Shown here in pieces: positions 23,476 through 34,219 of a stretch of DNA of 55,861 nt (positions are counted from its first letter, which is position 1; the number at the start of each line of letters is the position of its first letter). The notes under the pieces are model-generated. The model did not search any database and was not told where the DNA came from. It saw only the letters and a list, made by a program, of their open reading frames with translations. Made by a program: the position numbers and the translations under genes. The DNA comes from Collinsella sp. (GTDB taxonomy: Bacteria; Actinomycetota; Coriobacteriia; Coriobacteriales; Coriobacteriaceae), in NCBI GenBank assembly GCA_031292915.1, contig JAUMSH010000084.1, positions 1 to 55,861 of the forward strand. Reading direction: 5' to 3'.

Positions 23476-26400
23476 ATGTCTGTTCGAATCTATACCACCA
23501 ATGCCGGCACGGATTTGAGCGATGCCGAGTCGGCGCTGCTTGCCGACCTTATTGCCCGCCACGGGCGTGCCGTGTTGCTGGCGCCAACGTTTGCCGAGCT
23601 CGACCTGTGCCGTCATGATGCGGCGGAAGCCGGGATTTCGCTGGGTATTGACTACAAGACGCCTACATCGTGGCTTCGCTCGCTTTGGGAGCTTTTGGGC
23701 GACGGGCGCGGTTTCGTCGACAACCTGCAGCGCCAGATGCTGTTCTCGGACATGGTCACGCGTCTCGACGATGCCGATTTGCAGCCGCTTTCGCGCAGCC
23801 AGGGCACGGTGCGCATGCTCGCGCGCATGGCCCGCGACGTGCTGCCGGGTGTGGCGGGGACGGGTGCCGAACGATGCCGTGGCGACAACTGCCAGCCGGA
23901 GCCAAAAAGCGATGCCGAGGCTCGTGTGTTCGAGCTTTTGCGCGCCTACGCGGGCGGTTTGGACCGTCGAGATATGGTCGAGCCCTGTGAGGCGGCCGAC
24001 ATTATGGCCGGTGCCCTGGCCGATAGCCTGCCGGCGTGCACCCGCGCCGTATGCGTGCGCGGTATCACGTCGTTTACGCACGGTCTGCTCGAGCTGCTGT
24101 CTGCCGTGGCGAACAATGAGGGAGAGGTCGTCGTGCTGCTTGCCCGCGAGCAGGCGGCGATGCGCGAGGAGCTTGCCGCGGCATTTGATGCCCGCGGCGT
24201 GCTGTTTGAGGCCGCGCCGCTGGAGGGGGACGCCGTCGCGTCTGATGCCGCTTGCGGGACCGCCGCTCAGCCTGCCTTTATTGAGGTCGCCGGCCCCCAT
24301 GCCCGTGCCCATGCTTATGCGGACGCCATCGATAAGTTGGTGAAATCGCACAAGGAGTCCAAGGCCGATAAAACTACTGCAACGCCCGCCGACCCCGTGC
24401 GCGTGCTCGTTGTTTCTGCTCGGGCACCCCAGCTGTTCGGTGAGCTCGCCTCTCGTCTGGCGGCGCGTCACATTGCGTCCGAGACGACCGAGTTCACGGC
24501 GTTTTCCCAGTCCATCGCGGGCAGGCAGTTTACGGCGCTCGCCAACCTGATCGAGCGTATGAAAGCCGCCGACGAGGGCACCGCTTCCAAGACCGAGTGG
24601 TGGCCCGCTCCAGAGCTTACCGACTGGATTTATAGCCCGCTTTCGGGTACTGACGCCGCGAGCGCCCGCGGCTTCGACAAGAACATGCGCCTGTCGCGCA
24701 GCAAGACCACCGCGGGCGTCAAGAGCCTGCTGCAGAGCGTGCAGGGCCAGGTGAGGGGCGCCCGCAAGGCCGCCAACGACGATAACTGGTTTAAGAATGT
24801 GCCGTGCGTGGTCTCGGACGTGTTTCAGGCGCTGTGGCGCGACAAACCCGTGACGGCGCTCAAGGCCATGCTCGCCGTTGCAGAGGCGCTGCCCGATCGC
24901 GCTCTAGGCGGTCTTGACGGCCAGGCCCGTCGCCAGGCGGAGACGGCCTTGCTGCGCCATGCCATCGACATCCTTATGAATGATGCTCGCGCGCTCGACG
25001 TGTCGCAGGCCGCGACCGTGCCGGTTCTCGACGGCGTTCGAACCAAGGTGGACAAGCGCAGTACCGCTTACGATTACGAGACCTACGAGGTCGATCGCAC
25101 GCCACGGGCGCAAGTGCGCTTCGTGTCGCTTGCCGATGCGTCGGTTTTGCGTCCTGGCGGCTACGATGCCGTGCTGTTTGCCGATGTCGACCTGGACAGC
25201 TATCCGCTTTCGCACGAAGAGGGCCCGCTTGCCACGTTGACGACCGAGCTGCGCCGCGACGGCGTGTCTTTGGAGCCCGCCGCCCTGCTGCGCGTGCGCT
25301 TTGGCCGTGCAATGCAGGCGACGAGCGGTCCGGTCGCGCTCGCCCGCGTGACACACGATCGCCAGGCGCGCGAGTGCTACCCGGCAGCCGTATGGACCGA
25401 GCTGCGGGCACATGCCGAGGCCGCTGGCGCTGCCAAGCCCACGTGCGTAGGCGAGGGCGATATCATCGCCGACTTCGATCCCGCGGCAGGCGAAGGTCTC
25501 AAGCGCGAGCGCGTGACCTGTGAAGCCCCTCAGCATCTGAGTACCGAGGCCGTGCCGTATTTGGTCCTGCGTCGCCGCGATGGCGAGGGCGAGAACGCGC
25601 CGCTCGTGCCGCGTCTGACGTCCGCCTCGCAGATTGAGGCGTACTCGACGTGCCCGCTGTGCTGGTTCGTGTCGTATCGCGTCAAGCCCCAGTCGATCGA
25701 CGCGGGCTTTGGCAACATGGAGAAGGGCAACTTTGTCCACGACGTGCTGGAGCATCTGCATGCCCGTCTGCCCCAGGAGGGCATGGAGCGCGTGACGCCC
25801 GAGAACTTGCCGCGCGCACAGGAGCTGCTGCGCGAGGTCTTTGCCGAGACCTTGGCCGAGCATGCGGGCAAGCGCGGTACCGAGGGCCCGCTGGTGCCGC
25901 TCTCCCCGGTGGAGGAGCGTCAGGTGGCCGAGATCTTGCCGCAGCTGGAAGGCGTGCTCGCCTACGAGTCCGAGGCGCTTGCCCCCTTTGCCCCGCGCTA
26001 CCTTGAGTTCGCCTTTAATGAGCTTAAGGTCGAGTATGCCGGTTGGCCGCTCGGCGGGCGTATCGACCGCGTTGACGTGGATGCCGAGAATCGCGCCGTG
26101 GTGATTGACTACAAGCATCGTTCGGGTGTCGAGGAGTTTAAACTCGCCGACCCTACGGTGCGCGACGAAGAGTCGGGCGAGGCCCCCATCGACGACCCGC
26201 GTTGGCTGCCGCCCCATACCCAGACACTCATCTACGCGCAGGCCATGCGTCGGGCGCTGGGCCTAGATACCCGTGCTGCGCTCTATTTTTCGACCAAGGG
26301 CGGCAAGCCCGCGCTGCGCGGTGCCGCGAGCGCCGAGCTGTTGGAGCAGGAGCGCGGCGACGGTCGCATTCCGGGCCTTAAGAAGGGCTTTCCCGGCGAG

Positions 26401-26574
26401 GGCGGCAACATGGACTTCGATGCGCTGCTCGACCGCGTGGAGGCCGGCATCGCCGAGCGCTTGCACGAACTCGAGGCGGGCGACGTCGCCGCTGTCGACC
26501 CGACGTCGGCGCAGGCCGCGCATGCGCGCTGCTCGTATAACCACGAAGGAACGTTTGTAAGGAGGGACGTGTAG
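23476..26574 (+). CDS. addB: AddB-like exonuclease subunit (PD-(D/E)XK nuclease)
   Basis: A 1032-residue subunit of a two-nuclease AddAB helicase-nuclease that processes double-strand DNA ends for RecA. The N-terminal half is a degenerate helicase fold in which I see no Walker A motif. The C-terminal nuclease shows GGRIDRVDVD and VVIDYKHR near residues 855-882. Cysteines in CPLCW (near 724) and near the C-terminus (HARCSY) may be the remains of the AddB iron-sulfur staple, but the usual C-terminal Cys triplet is not complete. The gene is 3 bases upstream of addA, which fixes the assignment. ATG 23476 follows GCGGAGGA. Confidence 0.85.
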   Translation: MSVRIYTTNAGTDLSDAESALLADLIARHGRAVLLAPTFAELDLCRHDAAEAGISLGIDYKTPTSWLRSLWELLGDGRGFVDNLQRQMLFSDMVTRLDDADLQPLSRSQGTVRMLARMARDVLPGVAGTGAERCRGDNCQPEPKSDAEARVFELLRAYAGGLDRRDMVEPCEAADIMAGALADSLPACTRAVCVRGITSFTHGLLELLSAVANNEGEVVVLLAREQAAMREELAAAFDARGVLFEAAPLEGDAVASDAACGTAAQPAFIEVAGPHARAHAYADAIDKLVKSHKESKADKTTATPADPVRVLVVSARAPQLFGELASRLAARHIASETTEFTAFSQSIAGRQFTALANLIERMKAADEGTASKTEWWPAPELTDWIYSPLSGTDAASARGFDKNMRLSRSKTTAGVKSLLQSVQGQVRGARKAANDDNWFKNVPCVVSDVFQALWRDKPVTALKAMLAVAEALPDRALGGLDGQARRQAETALLRHAIDILMNDARALDVSQAATVPVLDGVRTKVDKRSTAYDYETYEVDRTPRAQVRFVSLADASVLRPGGYDAVLFADVDLDSYPLSHEEGPLATLTTELRRDGVSLEPAALLRVRFGRAMQATSGPVALARVTHDRQARECYPAAVWTELRAHAEAAGAAKPTCVGEGDIIADFDPAAGEGLKRERVTCEAPQHLSTEAVPYLVLRRRDGEGENAPLVPRLTSASQIEAYSTCPLCWFVSYRVKPQSIDAGFGNMEKGNFVHDVLEHLHARLPQEGMERVTPENLPRAQELLREVFAETLAEHAGKRGTEGPLVPLSPVEERQVAEILPQLEGVLAYESEALAPFAPRYLEFAFNELKVEYAGWPLGGRIDRVDVDAENRAVVIDYKHRSGVEEFKLADPTVRDEESGEAPIDDPRWLPPHTQTLIYAQAMRRALGLDTRAALYFSTKGGKPALRGAASAELLEQERGDGRIPGLKKGFPGEGGNMDFDALLDRVEAGIAERLHELEAGDVAAVDPTSAQAAHARCSYNHEGTFVRRDV

Positions 26575-26577
26575 ACC

Positions 26578-29500
26578 ATGGATTTTTCGACTTTGATGCC
26601 GCAACAGCTGCAAGTCGTCAAAACGCTCGACCGCCCGCTGTTTGTCTCGGCGGGTGCCGGCTCGGGCAAGACCTTTACCCTCACGCGCCGCATCGTCTAC
26701 GCGCTCTCGCCCGAATCCGGTCCGTTTGTCGAGCATCTGGACCAGGTGCTCGCCATTACCTTTACCAAAGACGCCGCGGCCGAGATTCGCGACCGTGTGC
26801 GCCGTGCGCTTATCGAAGAGGGCATGGACGAGGAAGCACTGACCGTCGACGACGCTTGGATTTCGACCATCCACGGCATGTGCTCGCGTATCCTGCGCGC
26901 GCACGCGCTGGAGCTGGGCATCGATCCTGAGTTCACGGTGCTCACCGATACCGACGAGCTTATGGATCAGGCTGTTGAGCATGTGCTGGGGCGCGCGACG
27001 GCGCCCGATGCCGCGCCCGAGCTCACCGCTTCGCTTAAGGCCCTCTACGCTTGGTATCCCATGGCGGGCGAGGGCGGGCCGTTTGGCGCCGGTACCACCA
27101 TCAAAGGCCTGGTGCGCGACCTGCTGGAGCTATCGAGCCAGCTGCCGGGCGGTATGGACGATGTGTGCGTGGCGCGCGGCCAGGCCGACACCTCGGCGCT
27201 TGCCGATGCTTATCGTGCGGCGCTGGGCACAAGCAAGGCCACGACCGAGAAAGCGCAGGCAGCACTCGACGCCATCGACGCGTTTGAGGCGAGCGGCAAA
27301 ACCATGGAGGATGCGGCGCGACTCATGATGTCGTGCGGCATGCCGCGCGCGAGCAAGGCGTTTCCTAAGGAGCAGGTGGAGCTACTCAAGGCCGAGGCAG
27401 CCGATGCGTTTATCAATATCGTGCTTGCCTGCGGCGGCCCGGCGCTCGATGCACTGGTGGGGCTTGCCCGTGCCGTAGAGGCGGAGTACCGTGCGCTCAA
27501 GGCCGACCAGTCCGCGCTCGACAATAACGATCTGTTGCGCATGGCGTACGAGGCGCTGCGCGATTATCCCGCCATCCGAGCCGCCTACGAGGGCCGCTTT
27601 AAGATGGTCATGATCGATGAGTTCCAGGATACCGACCAGATGCAGGTCGATTTGATTCGCTATCTGACGGGCGCGGGGGAGCGCGCGCTGTGCACCGTAG
27701 GCGATGCGCAGCAGTCGATCTACCGCTTCCGAGGCGCCGAGGTTGAGGTGTTTCGCCGCCAGGAGCGCAAGGTGGGCTCCTCTGCTGCGCCCGAGACGGC
27801 TGTCGCATCCGATGCCCCCGCCGGCGAGCTCGTCAAGCTTGTCCGCAACTTCCGCAGCCACGACGAGGTGCTGCGCTACGTGGCGCGCGTCTTTGACGGC
27901 GACACCGGTGGTTTGATGCAGGGGTTCTTGGATCTTGAACCGAGCGACAAACGCAAGGACAAGCTCAAGGCAAAGGCTTCGCGCCGCCAGGCGGTCTTCG
28001 TTGCCGGTGGTAGCACGCAGGAGCGAACGCAGGCGAAAGCTCGTGCGATTGCGGAGCGGTTCCAAGCGCTCGTCAAAGCGGGCCAGCCCCAGGGCGGCAT
28101 GGTACTGCTGCTGGGCCGCATGACCAACGCCGACGTCTACGCCCAGGCCTTCCGCGATCAGGGGCTCGACTGCGTCATCGCGGGCGGCTCGGTCTTTGCC
28201 CAAGCAGCCGAGGTGCAGACGGTGCGCGTCCTGGTTTGTGCGCTCGCCAATCCGGCCGATACGGCGCAGGGCCTTATGCCGCTGCTCGCCTCGCCGATGT
28301 TTGCGCTCGGCGCCCAGGAGTTCCTGGCGCTGGCGACCAAGCTCGATAGCGAGACAGGGGAGACCTCGCGCCGGAATATCGACATGGGCATCATGAGCGA
28401 TTTCGACGTGCCGGGTTTGCAAGACTTGCCGCTTGTGACGCGCGCCCGCGAGGTGCTGCGGTATGCGCTTCGTCGCGTGGGCCGCGATTCGTTCGCCGCC
28501 ATCGCGCGCGACGCGGTCAATGCCTCCGGCTGGTTCGTGCGTCTGGCGCAGCGCGGTCCCGAGGGCAAGGCCATTGCCGCCAACGTGCTCAAGGCGCTCG
28601 ATGCCGTGGCCGAGGCAGAGGCCGAGCTCGGCAATTCTCCGCGTTCCATCGCGCTGGCCTTCGACCGCTTCTTGGCGGGCAAGGAGGCCCCGGGTGCCCT
28701 CAACGAGGAGGGCGACGGCGCGGTGCGCATCATGACGGTGCATGCCTCCAAGGGTCTGGAATATCCGGTCGTGGCGGTCGCCGAGTGCTTTGGCGTGCGT
28801 AAGTCCTCGGGTGCGGCACAGATGGGTCGCGTCGAGGGCGGAGCGCAGGTCGTGGCACTGCCGGCACGCTTCGACGGCGTTAAGCTTGCCGACGGTACCT
28901 TTGTGAAGGGCGACGACGTCAAAAAGCAGTTTGAGCATGCGTTTAAGGGCAAGGGCACGTCGCTGTGGCTGCCGCCGGAGCTCGTGGAGGACGTCTGTGC
29001 GACGGGTTCTCCCGCCGAGGCATTTGCCCGCCTACGCAACGACGACCTGCAGCTTTCGCTCGAAGAGCGGGCTCGTTTGCTCTATGTCGCCATGACGCGT
29101 GCGCGCGAGCTGGTGATCTTGGCGATGGATGCCGGCGCGAGCCGTGGCAAGGTAACGGCGCCGACCTTCGACGTCGAGACCGATCTGACCTACGACGTGC
29201 TGCGCCGTATTTTGCCGACCGACGCTCTGGACACGCCGCAGCTCGATAGCGACCGCCTGATGTTCGACAACTCCCAGCCGGGCGACTACGAGCTCATTTC
29301 GCTCACGGACTTTACCTTTGGCGAGCAGGTGTTTGAGGCAAACGCTTCGCTGGATGCCGAGGGCAGGCTTGTCCGCGGCGATGCGGAGCCGGAGGGTGCC
29401 GGTGCAGATGCCCGCGCCGCCGTTCCCGGTCCTGCCGACCCCGAGCCCGATGCGTTTGAGCTCGTGTATCCCCAGGCGGTGGGCGTGCGCATGGGCACCT

Positions 29501-30210
29501 GCCCGTATCCGGAGCGCGATTCGTACAGCTACTCGTCAATTGCCGCGGCGCTGCATGCCGAGTCCGAGGACCGTGCCGCCGAGGCGCACGTGCCCATGGA
29601 CGAGGCTGGCGATGATGCAGAGTCGGATGGCTCGGAGATGGCCGATGCGGACGTGGCCGTCGTTGAGCCCGCCGGCAACCCCATGGCGCTGGGCTCGGCG
29701 TTCCACGCCGCCTGCCAGTGGCTCATCGAGATGGGTGCCGATGCGCTGCCCGCTGAGCGTGCCGACGCCCTGGCTCGCCTGTGGCACCTGACGCCAGAAC
29801 AGCGCGAGCGCTTCGATGTCGCTCTGGAGCGCTGGCTCAAGTCGTCGGTTCGTGCCGAGCTGTTCGCGTGGCCGTGCGTTCGCGCCGAGGTGCCGTTCTT
29901 CTCGCTGGGCTGCGAGGACGAGGACATCGCCCGCTACGGTGCATATGCCGAAGGCGCCATCGACGCTTTGGCGACCGACCCGGCCGATCCGTCACGCGCA
30001 CTGGTCATCGATTACAAGACGGGTGGCACGCCGGATGAGACGCCGGACCAGCTGCTCGAGAAGCACGCCCTGCAGGCGCGCGTCTACGCCGACGTGTTGC
30101 ACAAGGCGGGCTTTGAGACGGTGACGGTCAAGTTCGTTCGCGTGGAGCAGGCGAATCCAGCCATCTTCGTCGAACCCGCCGAGCCTCAGGTGGTCACCTA
30201 CAACCTCTAG
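26578..30210 (+). CDS. addA: AddA-like helicase-nuclease subunit
   Basis: A 1210-residue UvrD/RecB-type helicase with C-terminal nuclease. Walker A AGAGSGKTF is near residue 23, Walker B DEFQDTDQMQ near 345, helicase motif VHASKGLEYPVV near 721, and late motif MTRARELV near 838. The nuclease domain ends the protein (YAEGAIDAL, VIDYKTGG near 1142). It pairs with AddB. Two acidic, Ala/Pro-rich inserts (about residues 935-960 and 1000-1030) look disordered. ATG 26578 lies 10 bases behind AAGGAGGGA in the end of addB; translation is probably coupled. Confidence 0.9.
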   Translation: MDFSTLMPQQLQVVKTLDRPLFVSAGAGSGKTFTLTRRIVYALSPESGPFVEHLDQVLAITFTKDAAAEIRDRVRRALIEEGMDEEALTVDDAWISTIHGMCSRILRAHALELGIDPEFTVLTDTDELMDQAVEHVLGRATAPDAAPELTASLKALYAWYPMAGEGGPFGAGTTIKGLVRDLLELSSQLPGGMDDVCVARGQADTSALADAYRAALGTSKATTEKAQAALDAIDAFEASGKTMEDAARLMMSCGMPRASKAFPKEQVELLKAEAADAFINIVLACGGPALDALVGLARAVEAEYRALKADQSALDNNDLLRMAYEALRDYPAIRAAYEGRFKMVMIDEFQDTDQMQVDLIRYLTGAGERALCTVGDAQQSIYRFRGAEVEVFRRQERKVGSSAAPETAVASDAPAGELVKLVRNFRSHDEVLRYVARVFDGDTGGLMQGFLDLEPSDKRKDKLKAKASRRQAVFVAGGSTQERTQAKARAIAERFQALVKAGQPQGGMVLLLGRMTNADVYAQAFRDQGLDCVIAGGSVFAQAAEVQTVRVLVCALANPADTAQGLMPLLASPMFALGAQEFLALATKLDSETGETSRRNIDMGIMSDFDVPGLQDLPLVTRAREVLRYALRRVGRDSFAAIARDAVNASGWFVRLAQRGPEGKAIAANVLKALDAVAEAEAELGNSPRSIALAFDRFLAGKEAPGALNEEGDGAVRIMTVHASKGLEYPVVAVAECFGVRKSSGAAQMGRVEGGAQVVALPARFDGVKLADGTFVKGDDVKKQFEHAFKGKGTSLWLPPELVEDVCATGSPAEAFARLRNDDLQLSLEERARLLYVAMTRARELVILAMDAGASRGKVTAPTFDVETDLTYDVLRRILPTDALDTPQLDSDRLMFDNSQPGDYELISLTDFTFGEQVFEANASLDAEGRLVRGDAEPEGAGADARAAVPGPADPEPDAFELVYPQAVGVRMGTCPYPERDSYSYSSIAAALHAESEDRAAEAHVPMDEAGDDAESDGSEMADADVAVVEPAGNPMALGSAFHAACQWLIEMGADALPAERADALARLWHLTPEQRERFDVALERWLKSSVRAELFAWPCVRAEVPFFSLGCEDEDIARYGAYAEGAIDALATDPADPSRALVIDYKTGGTPDETPDQLLEKHALQARVYADVLHKAGFETVTVKFVRVEQANPAIFVEPAEPQVVTYNL

Positions 30211-30220
30211 TCCTCAGATA

Positions 30221-30287
30221 ACTTGCGGTGGAATAGTTCCTGTATTGCGGCCCAGGTGGCCCAAGCGGGAACTATTTCACCGCAACT
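30221..30287. repeat. Intergenic palindrome (type D, copy 2)
   Basis: Arms 30221-30242 and 30266-30287 pair at about 19 of 22 positions (core TTGCGGTGAAATAGT). The outer part is shared with 19139-19209, while the inner part differs. It lies between addA and dnaE and may separate their transcripts. Confidence 0.8.
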
Positions 30288-30387
30288 GCAAGAGGAGCCG
30301 TGTGGGTTTGGCTAGGTTCGGGTGCCGTCCGTGCCGTGCGGTAGAATCGTAACCCTAAGATCACGAACCCGCATCGGAGCTCATTAC

Positions 30388-33300
30388 ATGGCATTCGTCC
30401 ATCTGCACAATCACACTGTTTTCTCCATGCTCGACGGCGCAACCCGTATCCAGGATATGGTCAATCGTGCCGTAGAGCTGGGCATGCCCGCCGTCGCCAT
30501 TACCGACCACGGCTACATGTATGGCGTGCCCGACCTGGCGCTGGCCTGCGACGCCGTCAACCACAACACGCCCGAGTACAAAACCTGGAGCCACGACAAG
30601 GCCTTCCTGGAAAAGGACCGCCGCGACGAGCTGGTGGAGCCCGATCCCGAGGAAAACCCGCGCGAGCATGCCCAGTATGTGAAGGACATGGCCATGTGGG
30701 ACGAGAAGGGCAACATCGACGAGCTCAAGCCGCCCCTGGTCATCAAGCCCATCTTTGGCTGCGAGGTCTACTTTACGCCGGACGAGACCCTTGCTCGCGA
30801 CCACAAGCCCGAGCTCTACCACATGATCCTTCTGGCCAAGGACCAGGAGGGCTACGTCAACCTGATGCAGACGGTTTCCGAGGCCGCCGTGCAGGGCTTT
30901 TACTACAAGCCGCGCGTGACGCTCGACAACCTGCGCCGCCACGCCAAGGGCATGATCTGCACGAGCGCCTGCATCGCGGGCATCATCCCCAAGTACATCG
31001 ACCGCGGTGACATGGAGGGCGCCATCAAGTGGGCCGAGACCTTCCGTGACACCTTCGAGCCCGGCGACTTCTACATCGAGATCCAGGAACACGGCATCAC
31101 CACCGACAACGGCCTGACCGACGAGCAGATGGACCGCACGCTCATCGACATCGCCAAGCAGGTGGGCGTCAAGGTCATCGCCACCAACGACTTCCACTAC
31201 CTGCGTCGCGAGGACGCGCCCGTGCAGGACGTCATCATGTGCATTGGCATGAACGCCAAGGTCGACGACCCCAACCGCATGCGCATGACCGGCTCGGAGT
31301 TTTACATGAAGACCGAGGAGGAGATGCGGGCGATGTTCCCGTATTGCCCCGAGGCCTGCGACAACACGCTCGAGATCGCCGACAAGTGCTACGTTGAGCT
31401 GGACTGGGACTCCATCATCCTGCCGCGCTTCCCGTTGCTCGATCCCGGCGAGACGCACGAGAGCCAGTTCCGCCGCGAGTGCGAGAAGGGCCTGCGCCAG
31501 CACTATGGTGACGACTGGGCCACGCGCGAGATCGGCGGCGTCAACATCAAAGAGCGCTTTGAGTACGAATACAAAGTCATCTGCGACAAGGGATTTGCCG
31601 CCTACTTCTTGATCGTTGCCGAGTACGTGCAATGGGCCAAGGACAACGGCATCGGCGTCGGCCCCGGCCGTGGCTCGGCCGCCGGCGCTATCGTCGCCTA
31701 CGCCATGAACATCACCGCGTTCGACCCGCTCGAGAACGGCCTGATGTTCGAGAGGTTCCTGTCCCCGCAGCGTACCGAGATGCCCGATATCGATATGGAC
31801 TTCGACGATGAGCGGCGCCTCGAGGTCGTGGAGCACGTTCGCCAGCTCTATGGCCCCGAGAAGGTCACCCACGTCATTACCTACTCGACCATTAAGGCCA
31901 AGCAGGCCATCAACGACGCCGCGCGCGTCCTGGACTACCCGGTCTACATGGGCCAGCGCCTGTCCAAGATGGTCTCGAGCGACCCCAAGGTCAAGCTCAA
32001 GCAAGTGCTCGAAAAGCAACCCGGCAAAGAGGATCTGTTTAACCCCGACTTTGCCGAGGCCTATAAAAAGGATGACGACGCCCGCCGCATCATCGACACG
32101 GCGCTCTCGATCGAGGGCCTCACCCGTGGCGAGGGTGTGCACGCGTGCGCCGTTCTGATCTGCCGCGATCCCGTCAACGAGCATGTGCCCACCAAGCTCG
32201 ATACCAAGGGCGGCGTCGAGATTACCCAGTACGAGGGCCATACCGTTGCCGACATGGGCCTGCTCAAGATGGACTTCCTGGGCCTGCGCACGCTGACGGT
32301 TATCTCTAAGGCCAAGGCCAACATCAAAAAGAACTTCGGCATCGACATCAAAGAGGAAGAGATTCCCTTTGACGACCCCGAGATCTTTAAGCTCATGGGC
32401 TCCGGTCACACCGCCGGCGTCTTCCAGGTCGAGTCCGCCGGCATGACGGCCACGATCAAGAACATGAAGCCCACCGAGTACAAGCATGTCGTGGCATTGA
32501 TCGCCCTGTACCGCCCGGGCCCGCTGGGCGCCGGCATGGTCTCGTCCTACATCAACCGCATGAACGGCAAGGAACCGGCCGTCTCCTACGACGACCGTCT
32601 GGACGACATCCTGGGCGAAACCTACGGCACCATGGTCTACCAGGAGCAGGTTATGCTCATCTCCGTCGAGATGTGCGGCTTCTCCAAGGGCGAATCGGAC
32701 TCGCGTATCCGTAAGCCCGTGGCTAAGAAAAAGATCAAGCTGCTCACGTCGACGGTGCTCCACTGGGAGGATGGCTCGGACGAGACCACCTACGACCACT
32801 GGATGAACGGCGCCATCAAGAACAACTACACGCGCGAGGTCGCCCAGAAGATTTGGGACGATGTTCTTGAGTTCGCGTCCTACGCCTTTAACAAGTCGCA
32901 CTCCGCCGGCTACGCCATCCTGGTTATGCAGACGGCGTGGCTCAAGGCGCACTATCCGCACGAGTACATGGCGGCCGTTCTGACGTCCTATACGGGCAAG
33001 ACCGACAAGATCGTTCACTACGTCTCGGCGTGCCGCCACGACGGCATCCCCGTGCTGTCGCCAGATGTCAACGAGTCCGGTACCGAGTTCACGGCTACCA
33101 AGGAGGGCGTGCGCTTTGGTCTGGCCGGCATCCGCGGCGTGGGCACCGGCGTGGCGCAGGCGATTATCGCCGAGCGCGAGGCGGGCGGTCCGTTTAAGAC
33201 GCTGCACGACTTTGTCGAGCGCGTGGACTCGAGCCAGGCCAACCGCCGTGTGATCGAATCGCTGATCAAGGCAGGCGCCTTCGACTCCACGGGGTATCCG

Positions 33301-34191
33301 CGTCGCCAGATGATGCACTTTGTGGATAAGAACAACCCTGAGAACATCATCGATGCCGCGGTAAAGCGCCAGAAGGATCGTGCGAGCGGCCAGACGTCGT
33401 TCTTCGACATGTTTGGCGACGTTGAGGGCTCGGGCTTTGAGGTGAGCGTGCCCGATCCGGACGGCCAGGAGTGGGACCGCCACCTTAAGCTGAGCCAGGA
33501 GAAGGAGGTTCTGGGCATCTATGTCTCGGACCACCCGCTGCGCCCGTTTGAGTATGCGCTAGCCAAGGCGCGCGACTTCTCGTTCTCGCAGATCGATACC
33601 GGCTACGAGGTGCAAAACCCCACGGGCGGTACCATCAACCAGGAGATTCCCGAGGGCAAGGCGCTGTGGTGGGCCGGTATGGTCTCGAGCGTGTCCAAGC
33701 GCGTAACCAAAAACGGCGACCCCATGGGTATTGTGCAGCTCGAGGACATGGAAGGCGAGGCCACGGTCGTGGTGTTCCCCAAGACCTACAAGGAGGCCGA
33801 GGGGTACCTGTACGGCGAGGTCGATCCCGAGACCGGCGCGCAGCTGTCCGATGCGTTTGTGCGCATTAAGGGCAAGCTCGAGCGCTCGGACCGCGGCGAC
33901 CAGATCATCGCGCAGGAGATCGTGCCGCTGGAGCTCAACGAGGAGAACAACAAGCCCAAGGTGTTTGAGGTCATGGTGCCCAACAGCCGCTTTAGCCAGG
34001 GCAATATGGCGCGTCTTGCCACGGTGCTTACCGCCAACCCGGGCGGCGACCGCGTGGAGATCTTTATCGAGCAGGTGGACGGGCGTGTGCTGCGTGCCGA
34101 GGTGCCGGCCAAGGTCAACGCACGCTCGATTCCGCTGTTGGCAGAGGCAAAGGCCATCGTCGGCAACCAAGGCCGCGTGACGGTTATCTAA
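30388..34191 (+). CDS. dnaE: DNA polymerase III alpha subunit
   Basis: The 1267-residue replicative polymerase. The PHP domain starts with HLHNHTVFSMLDG at residue 4; the polymerase core has GRGSAAGAIVAY near 425, the catalytic PDIDMDFDD near 466 and, later, SHSAGYAILVMQTAWLKAHYP; helix-hairpin-helix and OB domains follow. Slightly longer than the E. coli protein (1160), as in actinobacteria. ATG 30388 begins the conserved N-terminus (MAFVHLHNH); an upstream frame to 30322 is not conserved. A TAGAAT -10-like box lies at 30342-30347, without a good -35. The SNF2 gene starts 28 bases downstream and may be co-transcribed. Confidence 0.96.
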   Translation: MAFVHLHNHTVFSMLDGATRIQDMVNRAVELGMPAVAITDHGYMYGVPDLALACDAVNHNTPEYKTWSHDKAFLEKDRRDELVEPDPEENPREHAQYVKDMAMWDEKGNIDELKPPLVIKPIFGCEVYFTPDETLARDHKPELYHMILLAKDQEGYVNLMQTVSEAAVQGFYYKPRVTLDNLRRHAKGMICTSACIAGIIPKYIDRGDMEGAIKWAETFRDTFEPGDFYIEIQEHGITTDNGLTDEQMDRTLIDIAKQVGVKVIATNDFHYLRREDAPVQDVIMCIGMNAKVDDPNRMRMTGSEFYMKTEEEMRAMFPYCPEACDNTLEIADKCYVELDWDSIILPRFPLLDPGETHESQFRRECEKGLRQHYGDDWATREIGGVNIKERFEYEYKVICDKGFAAYFLIVAEYVQWAKDNGIGVGPGRGSAAGAIVAYAMNITAFDPLENGLMFERFLSPQRTEMPDIDMDFDDERRLEVVEHVRQLYGPEKVTHVITYSTIKAKQAINDAARVLDYPVYMGQRLSKMVSSDPKVKLKQVLEKQPGKEDLFNPDFAEAYKKDDDARRIIDTALSIEGLTRGEGVHACAVLICRDPVNEHVPTKLDTKGGVEITQYEGHTVADMGLLKMDFLGLRTLTVISKAKANIKKNFGIDIKEEEIPFDDPEIFKLMGSGHTAGVFQVESAGMTATIKNMKPTEYKHVVALIALYRPGPLGAGMVSSYINRMNGKEPAVSYDDRLDDILGETYGTMVYQEQVMLISVEMCGFSKGESDSRIRKPVAKKKIKLLTSTVLHWEDGSDETTYDHWMNGAIKNNYTREVAQKIWDDVLEFASYAFNKSHSAGYAILVMQTAWLKAHYPHEYMAAVLTSYTGKTDKIVHYVSACRHDGIPVLSPDVNESGTEFTATKEGVRFGLAGIRGVGTGVAQAIIAEREAGGPFKTLHDFVERVDSSQANRRVIESLIKAGAFDSTGYPRRQMMHFVDKNNPENIIDAAVKRQKDRASGQTSFFDMFGDVEGSGFEVSVPDPDGQEWDRHLKLSQEKEVLGIYVSDHPLRPFEYALAKARDFSFSQIDTGYEVQNPTGGTINQEIPEGKALWWAGMVSSVSKRVTKNGDPMGIVQLEDMEGEATVVVFPKTYKEAEGYLYGEVDPETGAQLSDAFVRIKGKLERSDRGDQIIAQEIVPLELNEENNKPKVFEVMVPNSRFSQGNMARLATVLTANPGGDRVEIFIEQVDGRVLRAEVPAKVNARSIPLLAEAKAIVGNQGRVTVI

Positions 34192-34219
34192 GCTACCCCG
34201 GGTGAGATTGGAGGAAGTG

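Noticed and set aside
30361..33534. 1057-codon open frame on the minus strand
   Set aside because: Antisense shadow of dnaE; no recognisable domain, low-complexity Leu/Val/His/Gly content, and dnaE is unmistakable on the other strand.
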